A DNA stretch of 64,000 bases from JABWBD01 sp040768665 (GTDB taxonomy: Bacteria; Planctomycetota; Planctomycetia; Pirellulales; Thermoguttaceae), in assembly GCA_040768665.1 (NCBI GenBank), contig JAXGMN010000010.1, forward strand, positions 298,283 to 362,282, read 5' to 3'. Each line of letters starts with the position of its first letter. Position 1 is the stretch's first letter. Made by a program: the position numbers and the translations under genes. The notes below the pieces were generated by a model. That model did no database searches and had not been told where the DNA came from. It saw only the letters and a program-made list of their open reading frames with translations. This document shows, piece by piece, positions 26,188 through 34,233 of this stretch.

Positions 26188-27063
26188 TTATGCGGCCGTG
26201 GTTTGCCCACCCAGCAGCCGCAGGATCTCGCCGGTCATGTAGCCGGAGTCGGTGTTGGAGGCGAGAAAGACAAAGGCGGGTGCGATTTCTTCAGGCTGGG
26301 CCGGGCGGCCCATGGGGGTCTGTTCCCCGAAATGGGCGACATCTTCGGGCGCCCGGTCGGCCGGGTTCAGCGGAGTCCAGACAGGTCCCGGCGCCACACA
26401 GTTGACCCGTATGCCTTTGCCGACCAGCATCTGGGCCAGCGACTTCGTGAAGGCGTGGATTGCTCCCTTCGTCGCCGAGTAATCGAGTAGAGCGCCGCTG
26501 CCGTCCAGGCCGGTGATCGAGCCGGTGTTGATAATCGTCGAGCCGTCGCGAAGGTGGGTGTGGGCCGCCTTGACCATGTTGAAATAGCCGTAGATATTCG
26601 TCTTCAACGTGTGGTCCCACTGCTCCAGCGAGAGGTCGTCGAGCGAGCTCTGGTGCTGCTGGTACGCGGCATTGTTCACCAGGATGTCGAGCTTTCCGAA
26701 CCTGCCAAGCGTCTTCTGGACGGCATCCCGGCAGAAGGAAGCATCGCGGACGTCGCCCGCGATCAACAGCGCCTCGCGGCCTTCCTTGACAACCGCTTCG
26801 CGAGTCTCCTCGGCGTCGGACTGTTCTTCGGGCAGGTGCACGATGGCGACGTTCGCGCCCTCGCGGGCGAAGAGGACGGCAACGGCCCGCCCGATGCCCG
26901 AGTCGCCGCCGGTGATCAGTGCCACGTCGCCGTCGAGCTTGGATGAACCACGATACTCGGCCGCTCGGTAGCGCGGACGTGGGTCGAGCTGCGATTCGAG
27001 GCCCGGCTTCGGCAGGTGTTGTTCGGGAAAGGGCGGTTTCGGCTGATCCTGGCTCTTGGCCAC
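26188..27063 (-). CDS. Short-chain dehydrogenase, general-stress-protein-39-like
   Basis: A 291-residue SDR. After a Pro-rich N-terminal lead (PFPEQHLPKPGLESQ) comes the cofactor motif TGGDSGIGRAVA, then LDILVNNAAYQ, the catalytic Ser in NTGSITG and YSATKGAIHAFTK (Tyr/Lys). The C-terminal substrate loop is PGPVWTPLNPADRAPEDVAH. This layout is that of B. subtilis GSP39/YhxC-type proteins. The start is GTG 27063, with GGAGG six bases upstream. It heads toward DUF2254 and lies downstream of the small membrane-protein cluster, suggesting a shared stress role. Confidence 0.92.
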   Translation of the reverse strand: MAKSQDQPKPPFPEQHLPKPGLESQLDPRPRYRAAEYRGSSKLDGDVALITGGDSGIGRAVAVLFAREGANVAIVHLPEEQSDAEETREAVVKEGREALLIAGDVRDASFCRDAVQKTLGRFGKLDILVNNAAYQQHQSSLDDLSLEQWDHTLKTNIYGYFNMVKAAHTHLRDGSTIINTGSITGLDGSGALLDYSATKGAIHAFTKSLAQMLVGKGIRVNCVAPGPVWTPLNPADRAPEDVAHFGEQTPMGRPAQPEEIAPAFVFLASNTDSGYMTGEILRLLGGQTTAA

Positions 27064-27093
27064 GTTTATCCTCCATGGCGATGGATTGGTCCT

Positions 27094-27127
27094 CATCAGC
27101 CCGGCTGCCGGAAAGCAGCCGGGGGTG
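27094..27127. repeat. AGCCCGGCTGCT-family hairpin (copy 3)
   Basis: The sequence atcagcccggctgc faces gcagccgggggtgac around CGGAAA, with a few mismatches. CTCTGCCGCTCGTC follows at 27145, the same tag as at the other copies. Confidence 0.55.
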
Positions 27128-27158
27128 ACAATCGGTAAGGTTCGCTCTGCCGCTCGTC

Positions 27159-27335
27159 TTACCAGGGCTTCAGCTTCCAGCCGAGCACAAACCCGATTCC
27201 GAAGCACCAGAGCGCCACGACGTCGGGACGCTCGCGGGCGTACTGGTAAAAGTAGTTGGTCAGGTCGTCAATCGGATGCCTCGCCTCGATCGATCCGGTT
27301 TCCGGTCGGTGTTTCATTTCATGAGAAACGTCCAT
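27159..27335 (-). CDS. 58-residue YqjD/ElaB-like C-terminal membrane anchor protein
   Basis: A small protein of 58 residues beginning MDVSHEMKHRPETG. It has HPIDDLTNYFYQYARERPDV and ends in a hydrophobic glycine-zipper helix ALWCFGIGFVLGWKLKPW. RxRP followed by a G-x-G-x3-G helix is the C-terminal pattern of DUF883 proteins (ElaB/YqjD). GAGAGG precedes the ATG by nine bases. It is in the same direction as, and next to, the other yqj-like genes. The helix would insert into the inner membrane with the N-terminus in the cytoplasm. Confidence 0.7.
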   Translation of the reverse strand: MDVSHEMKHRPETGSIEARHPIDDLTNYFYQYARERPDVVALWCFGIGFVLGWKLKPW

Positions 27336-27386
27336 CGTAATTATCCTCTCATCCTCTGTGCGTATTGGAACCGTTGAAGGGAGTTG

Positions 27387-27851
27387 CTAACACTGGCGGC
27401 GGTGCCGCATTCGGCCGCTGCTGCTGAGGGTATCTTTCAGCCACTGGATATTCTCGGTCAGCTCTTTGCGAGAACGTTCCAGTCCGGTGACACTGTTGCG
27501 AAACAGCCACCAGGCTCCCGCGCACAAGCCGCCGCCCCCGAGAAGTCCCAGAACCGTAGCCAGCAGGAAAGCGGCCCACTCGGGCCACGCCGCCCCGTTG
27601 ACCAGGGCAAATGCGATCGACATCAAGAGAAGGGGGAAGGAGCCGACCAGGAGTCCGAGTCCTATCGCCAGCAACCCGGCAGGAGCGACGGTCTGCCGAA
27701 CGCTTTCCTGCATGTCGAGTTTCAGGAGCCTCGTTTGAAGCTCTGCCAGGTTAACCACGTCGTGGGCGCAGTCGCTCAAGCTTCTCGCGATCTCCGTTGC
27801 CGGTGCTTCCCTCGCGCCGTTGCGGGTCTCTACCGCCGTTTGATCAGCCAT
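27387..27851 (-). CDS. YqjE-like / phage holin superfamily III membrane protein
   Basis: A 154-residue protein. An amphipathic helix (SLSDCAHDVVNLAELQTRLL) is followed by two long hydrophobic helices (PAGLLAIGLGLLVGSFPLLL, then AAFLLATVLGLLGGGGLCAG) and a basic C-terminal helix. This is the pattern of pfam07332 (Actinobacteriophage holin III-like), to which E. coli YqjE belongs. The start overlaps the end of the upstream 71-residue gene by 22 bp, so the two are surely co-transcribed. Confidence 0.8.
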   Translation of the reverse strand: MADQTAVETRNGAREAPATEIARSLSDCAHDVVNLAELQTRLLKLDMQESVRQTVAPAGLLAIGLGLLVGSFPLLLMSIAFALVNGAAWPEWAAFLLATVLGLLGGGGLCAGAWWLFRNSVTGLERSRKELTENIQWLKDTLSSSGRMRHRRQC

Positions 27852-28045
27852 CCGAGGAGCACTCCCATTCCTAGTGCCGCTCCGAGGCTAGGCCCCGGAT
27901 TTTCCCGAATCACCTCGCCGAGCCGTTTACCCCACAACTGCAACTGGTCGCGGGCCATTTGTTGGGCCATCCCTCCCGCCTGGCCGGCGAACGTGCGGGT
28001 TCGACTTGCCGTCTCCGAACTGTAGTCGTAAATCGGTCTTTCCAC
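27830..28045 (-). CDS. 71-residue YqjD-like membrane anchor protein
   Basis: A short protein with a polar N-terminal half (YDYSSETASRTRTFAGQAGG) and the end VIRENPGPSLGAALGMGVLLG, WLIKRR. ENPxxS followed by a glycine-rich helix and a basic tail is the signature of the DUF883 C-terminus. GTG 28045 with AAAGG eight bases upstream is preferred. The longer frame to 28132 would run into a palindromic element at 28072-28160 and is rejected. Confidence 0.7.
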   Translation of the reverse strand: MERPIYDYSSETASRTRTFAGQAGGMAQQMARDQLQLWGKRLGEVIRENPGPSLGAALGMGVLLGWLIKRR

Positions 28046-28071
28046 GCCAGACGCCTTTCGTTCTTGGTGAC

Positions 28072-28160
28072 TATCCGGAAACGGGGACAGGCACCCTGCA
28101 TCTCGTAAGTTTTCGTCTTCGATGCTCGACATCCTGGAGCCAGTCCCCGTTTTCCGGATA
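28072..28160. repeat. GGGGAC-type palindromic element (copy 2)
   Basis: TATCCGGAAACGGGGACAGG at the left end pairs with the right end CCAGTCCCCGTTTTCCGGATA. The inner bases also include GGCACC and GGAGCC. It sits in the spacer between two genes of the yqj-like cluster. Confidence 0.85.
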
Positions 28161-28197
28161 ACCTCTAAATGGTCTTGTCAAAACAACTCGCGCCGGC

Positions 28198-28641
28198 TCA
28201 CCGCCCTCGATGCCGAACACCGGCTCCGACGGGGCCGAAGCTCTCTTCGCCTTCGCGATTGGACATCGCTTGGCCGGCCAACTGCCCCAGGTGTGCCACG
28301 AGTCCTCGCACGACCGTGCTCGCCACCAGCGTGAACAACGCGCCAACCAAGCCGCCGCGCTTCTGAGGCTCGGGCTCGGACTTGACCAACAAGCGGTTTT
28401 GCTCGGCCAGCTTCGCGAGCGTCTTGGCGTCGGGGCTGATGACCTCAAGACGAGTCGGCACGATCAGATAACCGACTGCCAGGGCCCCCGCCGCGCACGC
28501 CCACGGATAGGTTCGCACATAGTAGCGCCAGTCGGACATCACGCGGGCGTTGTCGACGATCTCTTCGACGCCCGAGTTGAAACTGCAGCGGATCTCCGCC
28601 ATCGCGCGCTGGATTTCCTCCGCTTCTCGCGCTGTGCTCAC
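28198..28641 (-). CDS. Putative YqjD/DUF3618-like membrane protein
   Basis: A 147-residue protein. The N-terminal half is helical and charged (AEEIQRAMAEIRCSFNSGVE, DNARVMSDWRYYVRTYP). A short membrane helix follows (WACAAGALAVGYLIVPTRL), then a linker and a second hydrophobic region (GGLVGALFTLVASTVVRGLV). The SDWRYYVRxxP-helix part resembles the YqjD C-terminus but carries an extra domain. GTG 28641 has AAGGGG seven bases upstream. It lies 16 bases after the end of the 100-residue gene. Confidence 0.7.
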   Translation of the reverse strand: MSTAREAEEIQRAMAEIRCSFNSGVEEIVDNARVMSDWRYYVRTYPWACAAGALAVGYLIVPTRLEVISPDAKTLAKLAEQNRLLVKSEPEPQKRGGLVGALFTLVASTVVRGLVAHLGQLAGQAMSNREGEESFGPVGAGVRHRGR

Positions 28642-28657
28642 GGGCAGGCCCCTTCCC

Positions 28658-28960
28658 CTAACGGCGGAGACTTGCTGACATGGACTCCGGCAACACTCCG
28701 GCCAGCGCATCAAGGACTCGCAGGCCGACTCGTTCGGCCATACCCCGTTCCGGCTCGCGGAAATACGACGCGTGGGCGATCGAGTTGCCCAGCAGCACAC
28801 CCAGCCCGACGCCGAGGCCGAAGGCCACGAAGACGGCCGAAGCCGGGTTGCGCTGAACCATGTGTTCGACCTCTTCATAACCACGGGCGGCGCGGTGAAC
28901 CGCTTCTTCGTACGCCGATTGTGGCATTGGGAACCGCGACCTGGATTCTTGTTCGGACAT
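28658..28960 (-). CDS. 100-residue YqjD/ElaB-like membrane protein
   Basis: The N-terminal half (SAYEEAVHRAARGYEEVEHM) is an amphipathic helix. VQRNPASAVFVAFGLGVGLG then LLGNS is the DUF883-type glycine-zipper anchor. A further 35 residues (ERVGLRVLDALAGVLPESMS) extend beyond the usual end. GGAGGAGG precedes ATG 28960. In E. coli, YqjD and ElaB tether stationary-phase ribosomes to the inner membrane; whether this protein does so is unknown. Confidence 0.72.
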   Translation of the reverse strand: MSEQESRSRFPMPQSAYEEAVHRAARGYEEVEHMVQRNPASAVFVAFGLGVGLGVLLGNSIAHASYFREPERGMAERVGLRVLDALAGVLPESMSASLRR

Positions 28961-28981
28961 AACCATTCCTCCTCCATCAAA

Positions 28982-29076
28982 AGCCCATCCCAAAACCGCG
29001 TCAGGAGGGGACAGGCACATCTATCTCCGAAAACTCCGCAAAAACGAGCCAGCCCCCAACAGTTTTGGGATGGGCT
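28982..29076. repeat. GGGGAC-type palindromic element (copy 3)
   Basis: The outer arms agcccatcccaaaac and gttttgggatgggct are perfect inverted repeats. Inside lie GGGGACAGGCAC and GAGCCAGCCCCC, the family core. It is the second such element inside the yqj-like cluster, again exactly between two genes. Confidence 0.8.
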
Positions 29077-29107
29077 CCAAGTGCGGATGACGTTCCGTTA
29101 GCGCCGG

Positions 29108-29527
29108 CTAGCGCGAACTGGCGAGCATGCCCACGACCACTCCGGTAATCAGGCCGAGGCCAAAGGCAACGGCCAACGACTCGGCGGGCCGATGTTGCAC
29201 CAGCCGTTCCGCGTCGCCGTAGCCTGTCGCGAGGCTATCGGCAAACCGGCGTGACGCTCCCTGCAGGGAGGCGGCGGCCTGGCTGACATACTGTCCCGCT
29301 TGATCGGTCATGCGTGCGGTCGTTGAGCCCATCGAGCAAGTCAGCTCGTCAAGATAGTTACGGATAGTCTCTTGCGATTCTCCGGTCTTCTGTTGAATCG
29401 TCCCGACCAACTCCTCGATGTTGCCGCTGAAGGTCGTCAGTTCGTCCTCGCTGATCTGCCCCCATCGGGAACGGATCCTGCCGCGGACTTCGTGCCAGTG
29501 CCCCTGGAGTTGCTGTTCGTTCACCAT
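29108..29527 (-). CDS. CsbD - YqjD/DUF883 fusion protein
   Basis: A 139-residue protein joining two stress families. Residues 1-65 are CsbD-like (LQGHWHEVRGRIRSRWGQIS, then DELTTFSGNIEELVGTIQQK). Residues 65-139 are DUF883-like: a helical linker (YVSQAAASLQGASRRFADS) and the anchor LVQHRPAESLAVAFGLGLIT, GVVVGML. AGGAAGGGA precedes the ATG. CsbD is induced by the general stress response in Bacillus; here it would be tethered to the membrane. It is the first gene of the minus-strand cluster. Confidence 0.85.
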   Translation of the reverse strand: MVNEQQLQGHWHEVRGRIRSRWGQISEDELTTFSGNIEELVGTIQQKTGESQETIRNYLDELTCSMGSTTARMTDQAGQYVSQAAASLQGASRRFADSLATGYGDAERLVQHRPAESLAVAFGLGLITGVVVGMLASSR

Positions 29528-29692
29528 GGTCGATCCCTTCCTGTCCAAATGGTTCCTGTTGCCAGGCCGTTGAGCCACGCAAAAGGAACGGGGTGCAAAC
29601 GCTGTGCCAAGCTGGACGCGGTGCGGCGATGGGAGCCCCTGTGGCGCCTTGCTGCCATGGGCAGAAAATCGCGAGCTTCTTTCGAGGAATCG

Positions 29693-29766
29693 TAAGCAGC
29701 CCGGCTGCTGCCACCGGTCGACGGGGAGGCACTGCGAGATGAAGATGGCCAGCAGCCGGGCTGCTT
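29693..29766. repeat. AGCCCGGCTGCT-family inverted repeat with long loop (copy 4)
   Basis: The arms aagcagcccggctgct (29693-29708) and agcagccgggctgctt (29751-29766) are perfect inverted repeats separated by 42 bases. It lies in the 29528-29867 gap, upstream of the CsbD fusion; nothing else was recognised there. Confidence 0.65.
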
Positions 29767-29867
29767 TCCTGGTGGCGGTACTTTGCCTATCTGCCCGGAC
29801 AATCTGGCGCCACATCACGCCAATTTGTCGCCCCATGCAACCTGTGCGACGGGGTCCGAGCCGCAAG

Positions 29868-31398
29868 TCACCTAGGTGACAGCCGCGGCTCCGGCATTCG
29901 TCCGGCAAACGGCGCCCCGGTCCGTTTCAGTTCGTCGACCAGCTTCCCACGAAATGCGGCCAGCCGCTGTTGATGCTCCGGCTCGCGGGCGAGATTGCGG
30001 AGCTCCCCGGGGTCGGATTCGAGGTCGTACAATTCTTCGATCTCGCCATCCTCCAGGGTGCGGATGTACTTGTAGCGATCCTGGCGAAGGAAGACGTACC
30101 ATGGGACTCCGCTCCAGCGTGCATCCTTTCCTCGTGGGATTTCCGCGGTGTCGGAGCCGTAGGTAGCGCGAGTCTGTTCGACCACGACGGGGTATGGCCA
30201 ACTCGACTCGGGATCCGCCAGCAACGAAGTCAAATCGTGCCCGTGCATTTCCCAGGGGAGCGGAATTCCCGCCAGGGCGAAAAACGTCGGGATCAGATCG
30301 ATTCCGCCGACCGGATGGCGGCAGACCTTGCCTTCTGCCACTTTCCCGGGAAGCCGCACCATCAGCGGGGCTCGCAGGTTGGCGTCGTACGGCGCGTATT
30401 TCCAGGCGAAGCCGTGCTGGCCCCAGGCGAATCCCTGGTCCGACGTATAGACCACCAGAGTATTGTTCCGTTGGCCCGTCTCGGCGAGCGCTTCCAACAG
30501 GCTGCCGACACCTTCGTCCAGGGCGCGAACTGCCTGGTTATATTGCCGGATCCACGCGTCGAGCGTCCGCCCTCTCATCGCGGGCCGCCCGTCGTCTGCC
30601 TTCGTCCAGACGCCGTACTCGTGCATATACTGCGGTTTCGTCGGCCGGGGCGGGTAGATGTCTTGGGGGATCGGCACGGGTGGAATGTCGGCGTATTCGT
30701 CCCGGTGCCGCTCGGCGGGGAGATAGGGCCGTGGACGCGTCGTAGCGAATGACCGCGGTTGTCCGCCGGCCGATGCTCGCCCCGGATGAACTCGATCGCC
30801 CAGCGGGTATAGTTGTCGGTGCTGTAGCCGCCGACGTCCTCGGGCGGCCCGCCGTTGAAGCTCACTTTCTGATTGCGGTAGTAGCCGCCGAACCGTTTTG
30901 GATCGACGTGGTTCCAGACGGCCTGATAGTCCCAGTCGCGGCCGTAACCGGTATCGAAGCCGGTATGCCACTTGCCGATCATCCCCGTCGCGTATCCACC
31001 GCGGCGGAACACCGAAGGCCAGAAGCGGCACTGCTGTGGGTTGTACACGTTGCCGGGATAGAGGCCCTGCATCCGCAGACTCTCGATACCGTGTGAAGCC
31101 GGCCGGTGAGAATCTGCGCCCGGCTGGGCATGCACCAAGTTCCGATGTAGGCGTACTGAAAGCGAACGCCTTCGTCGGCAAGGCGGTCGATGTTCGGCGT
31201 TCGCACCCAGGGGTGAGCCTCTTCGTAGCAGCCGATGGAGCGATGACTCTGATCGTCGGTGTAGATCAGCAGGATGTTAGGCCGCGAGGGTTGGTCGGCT
31301 TCGGATGTGCGCAGGGTCGCGGCGCAAAAAATCGCCAGGGATGCCAGGAGGACCGGGGCAGTTTTGGAGCCGGTGAGAGTTGAGTGGTTGTCGATCAT
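29868..31398 (-). pseudogene. Frameshifted arylsulfatase family gene
   Basis: A secreted sulfatase split across three frames. From ATG 31398 comes a signal peptide, then PNILLIYTDDQSH (metal site) and the intact formylglycine motif CMPSR in GTWCMPSRAQILTGR. At about 31098 the frame breaks: adding one C to CTTCACAC restores RLPHGIESLRMQGLYPGN. The middle part (YATGMIGKWHTGFDTGYGRD) lies in the second frame. Near 30750 the frame changes again, giving PYLPAERHRDEYADIP and the C-terminal half (VYTSDQGFAWGQHGFAWKY). The SD and motifs are otherwise intact, so the damage is recent or a sequencing artefact. Confidence 0.85.
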
Positions 31399-31437
31399 GG
31401 GTTGTCTCCATCGGTGACCGTTCGCGGGGCGCTCTTT

Positions 31438-31495
31438 GACGCGGGAACACCCGAACTGGCCGAAAAATGGACCAGTTCCCCGGTCCTCGGTTAGG
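31438..31495. repeat. Fragment of a GGGGAC-type palindromic element
   Basis: Contains CTGGCCGAAAAATGGACCAG and TTCCCCGGTC, matching one arm of the elements at 39937, 45482 and 49822. The second arm is missing. It lies just upstream of the broken sulfatase. Confidence 0.5.
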
Positions 31496-31524
31496 AGCCG
31501 TAAGAGAATAAGCTGGCCGATAGT

Positions 31525-31582
31525 CGTAGGGTGGATTTCAATCCACCGCTTCTTTTCCGGGTGGATTGAAATCCACCCTACG
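31525..31582. repeat. Double-hairpin inverted repeat
   Basis: The arm cgtagggtggatttcaatcc plus acc (31525-31547) is the perfect reverse complement of 31560-31582. Each arm also holds the small palindrome GGTGGATT-TC-AATCCACC, so the element can fold as one long stem or two short ones. It lies in the 31399-31739 gap, where nothing else coding was seen. Confidence 0.85.
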
Positions 31583-31739
31583 TCAAAGTGTATGACTTGT
31601 TTTCTTACGGCCGCTTACGATACGCTCAGCGTACCTTCCGTCAGGGCGGATTGCACTACTTTCGCCCTTTCAGGACTGTGGATGGGTTCCCATTGAACGC
31701 CCTTCTTGCAAAATTCCGGGAACCTGAAAGAATGGGGGT

Positions 31740-32069
31740 ATGCTCGTCCCGCAGTTTTCGATTCGCTGGCTCCTGGGTGTCACCGCGGTCGCGGCAGTGA
31801 TTTTCTCCATTGTCGCGCTGGGCGTGCGCGGACACCACTGGGCAGCCGCCGTATCGGTCGGGTTGCTGGCCCTGGCGATGTCGATCGGGCTGTACGGGCT
31901 GCTGTTCTTCGTGGTGTGGGTCTTTTCCGTAGCGGCCGCGGGCCGCGTCGCTTCGCCGGGCGATTCGCCCTTTGCGCGTGGTCGCCGGCCGGCGGAGACT
32001 CCTTCGCCGCGGGTGCCTGTGGAGCAGCCCCCGGGATTCGCTGAGAGACAACAGAGCTGTCCCGAGTAG
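31740..32069 (+). CDS. Small two-helix membrane protein, planctomycete type
   Basis: A 109-residue protein with a short start (LVPQFSIRWLLGVTAVAAVI) and two hydrophobic helices (VTAVAAVIFSIVALGV and VSVGLLALAMSIGLYGLLFF). A Pro/Arg-rich cytoplasmic tail follows. FSIRWLLG near the N-terminus recurs in small planctomycete membrane proteins. Its stop lies 11 bases before the next gene, so it is probably the first gene of the ABC transporter operon. Confidence 0.7.
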   Translation: MLVPQFSIRWLLGVTAVAAVIFSIVALGVRGHHWAAAVSVGLLALAMSIGLYGLLFFVVWVFSVAAAGRVASPGDSPFARGRRPAETPSPRVPVEQPPGFAERQQSCPE

Positions 32070-32080
32070 CCGATTTCGAA

Positions 32081-34225
32081 ATGGATCAAGCCCAACCGCT
32101 ACCCCGCAGACGACTCGGTGGCCGGCCACGCGCCGCCCGGCTGGTTGGCCTGGTGATCGCCGCAGCGAGCATCGGCTGGACCGCTGCGACGCCGGCAGGC
32201 CAGGTTCACCGCGGCGCCGCCGCGGGATTTACCGTGACGATCGACACGCGGTGGTATCCCGGTCCCGGATACCGTCCGATTCCCATCGAGGTCAGGCCGA
32301 CGGCGCAGCAGAGCGCGGACCGGACCCTCACCGTGGAGTTTCTCTCGCGGGGTCCCGGCCCTGGCGGCAGCTACTGCGTTCGCGCCGTAGAGGACATCGA
32401 GATCCCGGCGGGCTCGGGAGCCGTTCGCGCTGTCGTCCGAGTTCCGCAATCGCTGGGCAGGGAGTATCGCGTCGACGTGATCGAAGACGGCTTGCTGATC
32501 CCCGGGCTCTCGGTCCAAGGCATGGTCGATGCGGACGCCAACGCCGGTCCGCACCAAGGACTTCCCAGAGCCGTGGGAGTCGCCTGGAATCAACGCTTCA
32601 CCAAAATCTTGACCAAAAGTCCGGGACCCGTAGCGGTTCTTGATGGCACCCTCCTTTCCGGTGTCGCGCCGCTCGCCCTCCGCGACGTTCCTAAGGCCGA
32701 TTTGCCTCCGAGTTGGCTCGACTATTCGAATCTCGATATCGTCTGCATCTCGCTGGACCAGTTGCTTGAACTTGGCGACTCAACGACGCGTCAGGCTTTC
32801 GTGCGTTGGACACGGGCCGGCGGGAACCTGTTCGTCTACGCAGTCGGGCGGAAATGGGAGCGGTTGCCGGAGCTGGAGAAGATTCTTAGTCTGCCGCCGT
32901 CACGGTCTTTCGACGCGCCGCGCTCCGGATGGACCAATCCGGACAAGAGCCTGTTCGGCGAGCCGCTCAAGGGTTTCGTTTCAGAGGATTACGACTACGG
33001 CGGTCCTGTCGAGGTGAGCCCCTCTCCGGGAAGAAAGCCGGAATTGCCGCCGGTCCCGGACGAGGCGCACTTCGTCTATCGCGATTACGGGATGGGTGCC
33101 GTGGTTGCCCTGGCTCCGTCCGACCTCTTTGCCGGCGGCGAACACGAGTGGCGATGGCTGTTCAACGCGCTGGGGCCGGAGCGGCTCGTCTGGGCGCATC
33201 GGCATGGGCTCTCGATGACGCGCGAGAACGCCGACTTCTGGAACTTCCTGATCCCGGGCGTCGGGCTGCCGCCGGTGAACGCGTTCCGCGTGCTGATCAC
33301 GCTGTTTGTGGTGATCATCGGGCCGGTGAACTATTTCCTGCTCCGCCGCTGGGGAAAACTGCACCTGCTGTTGGTCATCGTGCCGGCCAGCGCGGCGCTG
33401 GTCACCGTGGCCCTGTTCGGGTATGCGCTGATCGCGGACGGCCTGGGGACACGCGTTCGCGCCCGCAGCTATACCGAGATCGACCAGCGAAACGGCGAAG
33501 CGGTCTGCTGGTCGCGGCTGTCGTACTACGCCGGATTGGCCCCTCGCCGCGGGCTGGCATTTTCCGACGACGTGGCCGTCTTGCCGTTGGAATATCTTCC
33601 AGCGGACCCCGGGTCTCGTCGCCGCGACGTCTTCTGGGACTCGCAACTGCATCTCACGGGCGGCTGGCTGCGAGCGAGAACACCGACGCAGTTGCTTACC
33701 GTCCGCGCCCGGAAGATCGATTACGGCCTCGACTTCCATCCTTCGCCCGAGGATCCGGACTCGCTAGTGGTGGAGAATCGGCTGAGAACCCGCATCCAGG
33801 ATCTTGTGGTTCGCAGCAGCGACGGACAGTATTTCGAAGCCCAAACGATTCGCGCCGGCGGAACCGCCTCGCTCGTGCCCAGCGATCCGGCGAAAGCGGC
33901 GGGGCGGCTGCGGCTGGCGGCCGTGGAGCATACGCCGGAATTCCCGCCCGGCACCGACCGCCAGACCCTGGCCGCAGCGGCCGCCAGCCGGAATTATCGG
34001 CGACGGATCTTTCGGCCGCGGGGCTACGGCGAAGTCGACGCGAACCAGGCCACCAGCCGGCTGGAGAAGTCGCTGGCCGCGGCAGCCCACTCGGCTCAGA
34101 CCGACCGGCCGCTACTGGGACCCGCCAGCTATATCGCGCTGGTGGACCATTCCCCGGAGGTCGAGTTGGGCACGCCGTCGGCGGCCGAGGAAGCGAGCTT
34201 TCACGTGATCCGAGGCCAGTGGTGA
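32081..34225 (+). CDS. Large membrane-anchored protein associated with an ABC-2 transporter
   Basis: A 714-residue protein. An N-terminal signal/anchor (LVGLVIAAASIGWTAATPAG) is followed by a periplasmic beta-rich domain and a class-I glutamine-amidotransferase-like or Rossmann part (SNLDIVCISLDQLLELGDS, FVRWTRAGGNLFVYA). Two or more membrane helices lie at about residues 405-460 (FRVLITLFVVIIGPVNYFLL, LVIVPASAALVTVALFGYAL), then a long C-terminal domain. No named family was recognised. Eight bases separate it from the ABC ATPase start. The operon position suggests a transporter partner or a polysaccharide/envelope role. Confidence 0.75.
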   Translation: MDQAQPLPRRRLGGRPRAARLVGLVIAAASIGWTAATPAGQVHRGAAAGFTVTIDTRWYPGPGYRPIPIEVRPTAQQSADRTLTVEFLSRGPGPGGSYCVRAVEDIEIPAGSGAVRAVVRVPQSLGREYRVDVIEDGLLIPGLSVQGMVDADANAGPHQGLPRAVGVAWNQRFTKILTKSPGPVAVLDGTLLSGVAPLALRDVPKADLPPSWLDYSNLDIVCISLDQLLELGDSTTRQAFVRWTRAGGNLFVYAVGRKWERLPELEKILSLPPSRSFDAPRSGWTNPDKSLFGEPLKGFVSEDYDYGGPVEVSPSPGRKPELPPVPDEAHFVYRDYGMGAVVALAPSDLFAGGEHEWRWLFNALGPERLVWAHRHGLSMTRENADFWNFLIPGVGLPPVNAFRVLITLFVVIIGPVNYFLLRRWGKLHLLLVIVPASAALVTVALFGYALIADGLGTRVRARSYTEIDQRNGEAVCWSRLSYYAGLAPRRGLAFSDDVAVLPLEYLPADPGSRRRDVFWDSQLHLTGGWLRARTPTQLLTVRARKIDYGLDFHPSPEDPDSLVVENRLRTRIQDLVVRSSDGQYFEAQTIRAGGTASLVPSDPAKAAGRLRLAAVEHTPEFPPGTDRQTLAAAAASRNYRRRIFRPRGYGEVDANQATSRLEKSLAAAAHSAQTDRPLLGPASYIALVDHSPEVELGTPSAAEEASFHVIRGQW

Positions 34226-34233
34226 TAGGGCCG

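Noticed and set aside
27830..28132. Longer form of the 71-residue YqjD-like gene
   Set aside because: The extra N-terminal 29 codons are encoded by part of a palindromic element; the GTG at 28045 has a good RBS.
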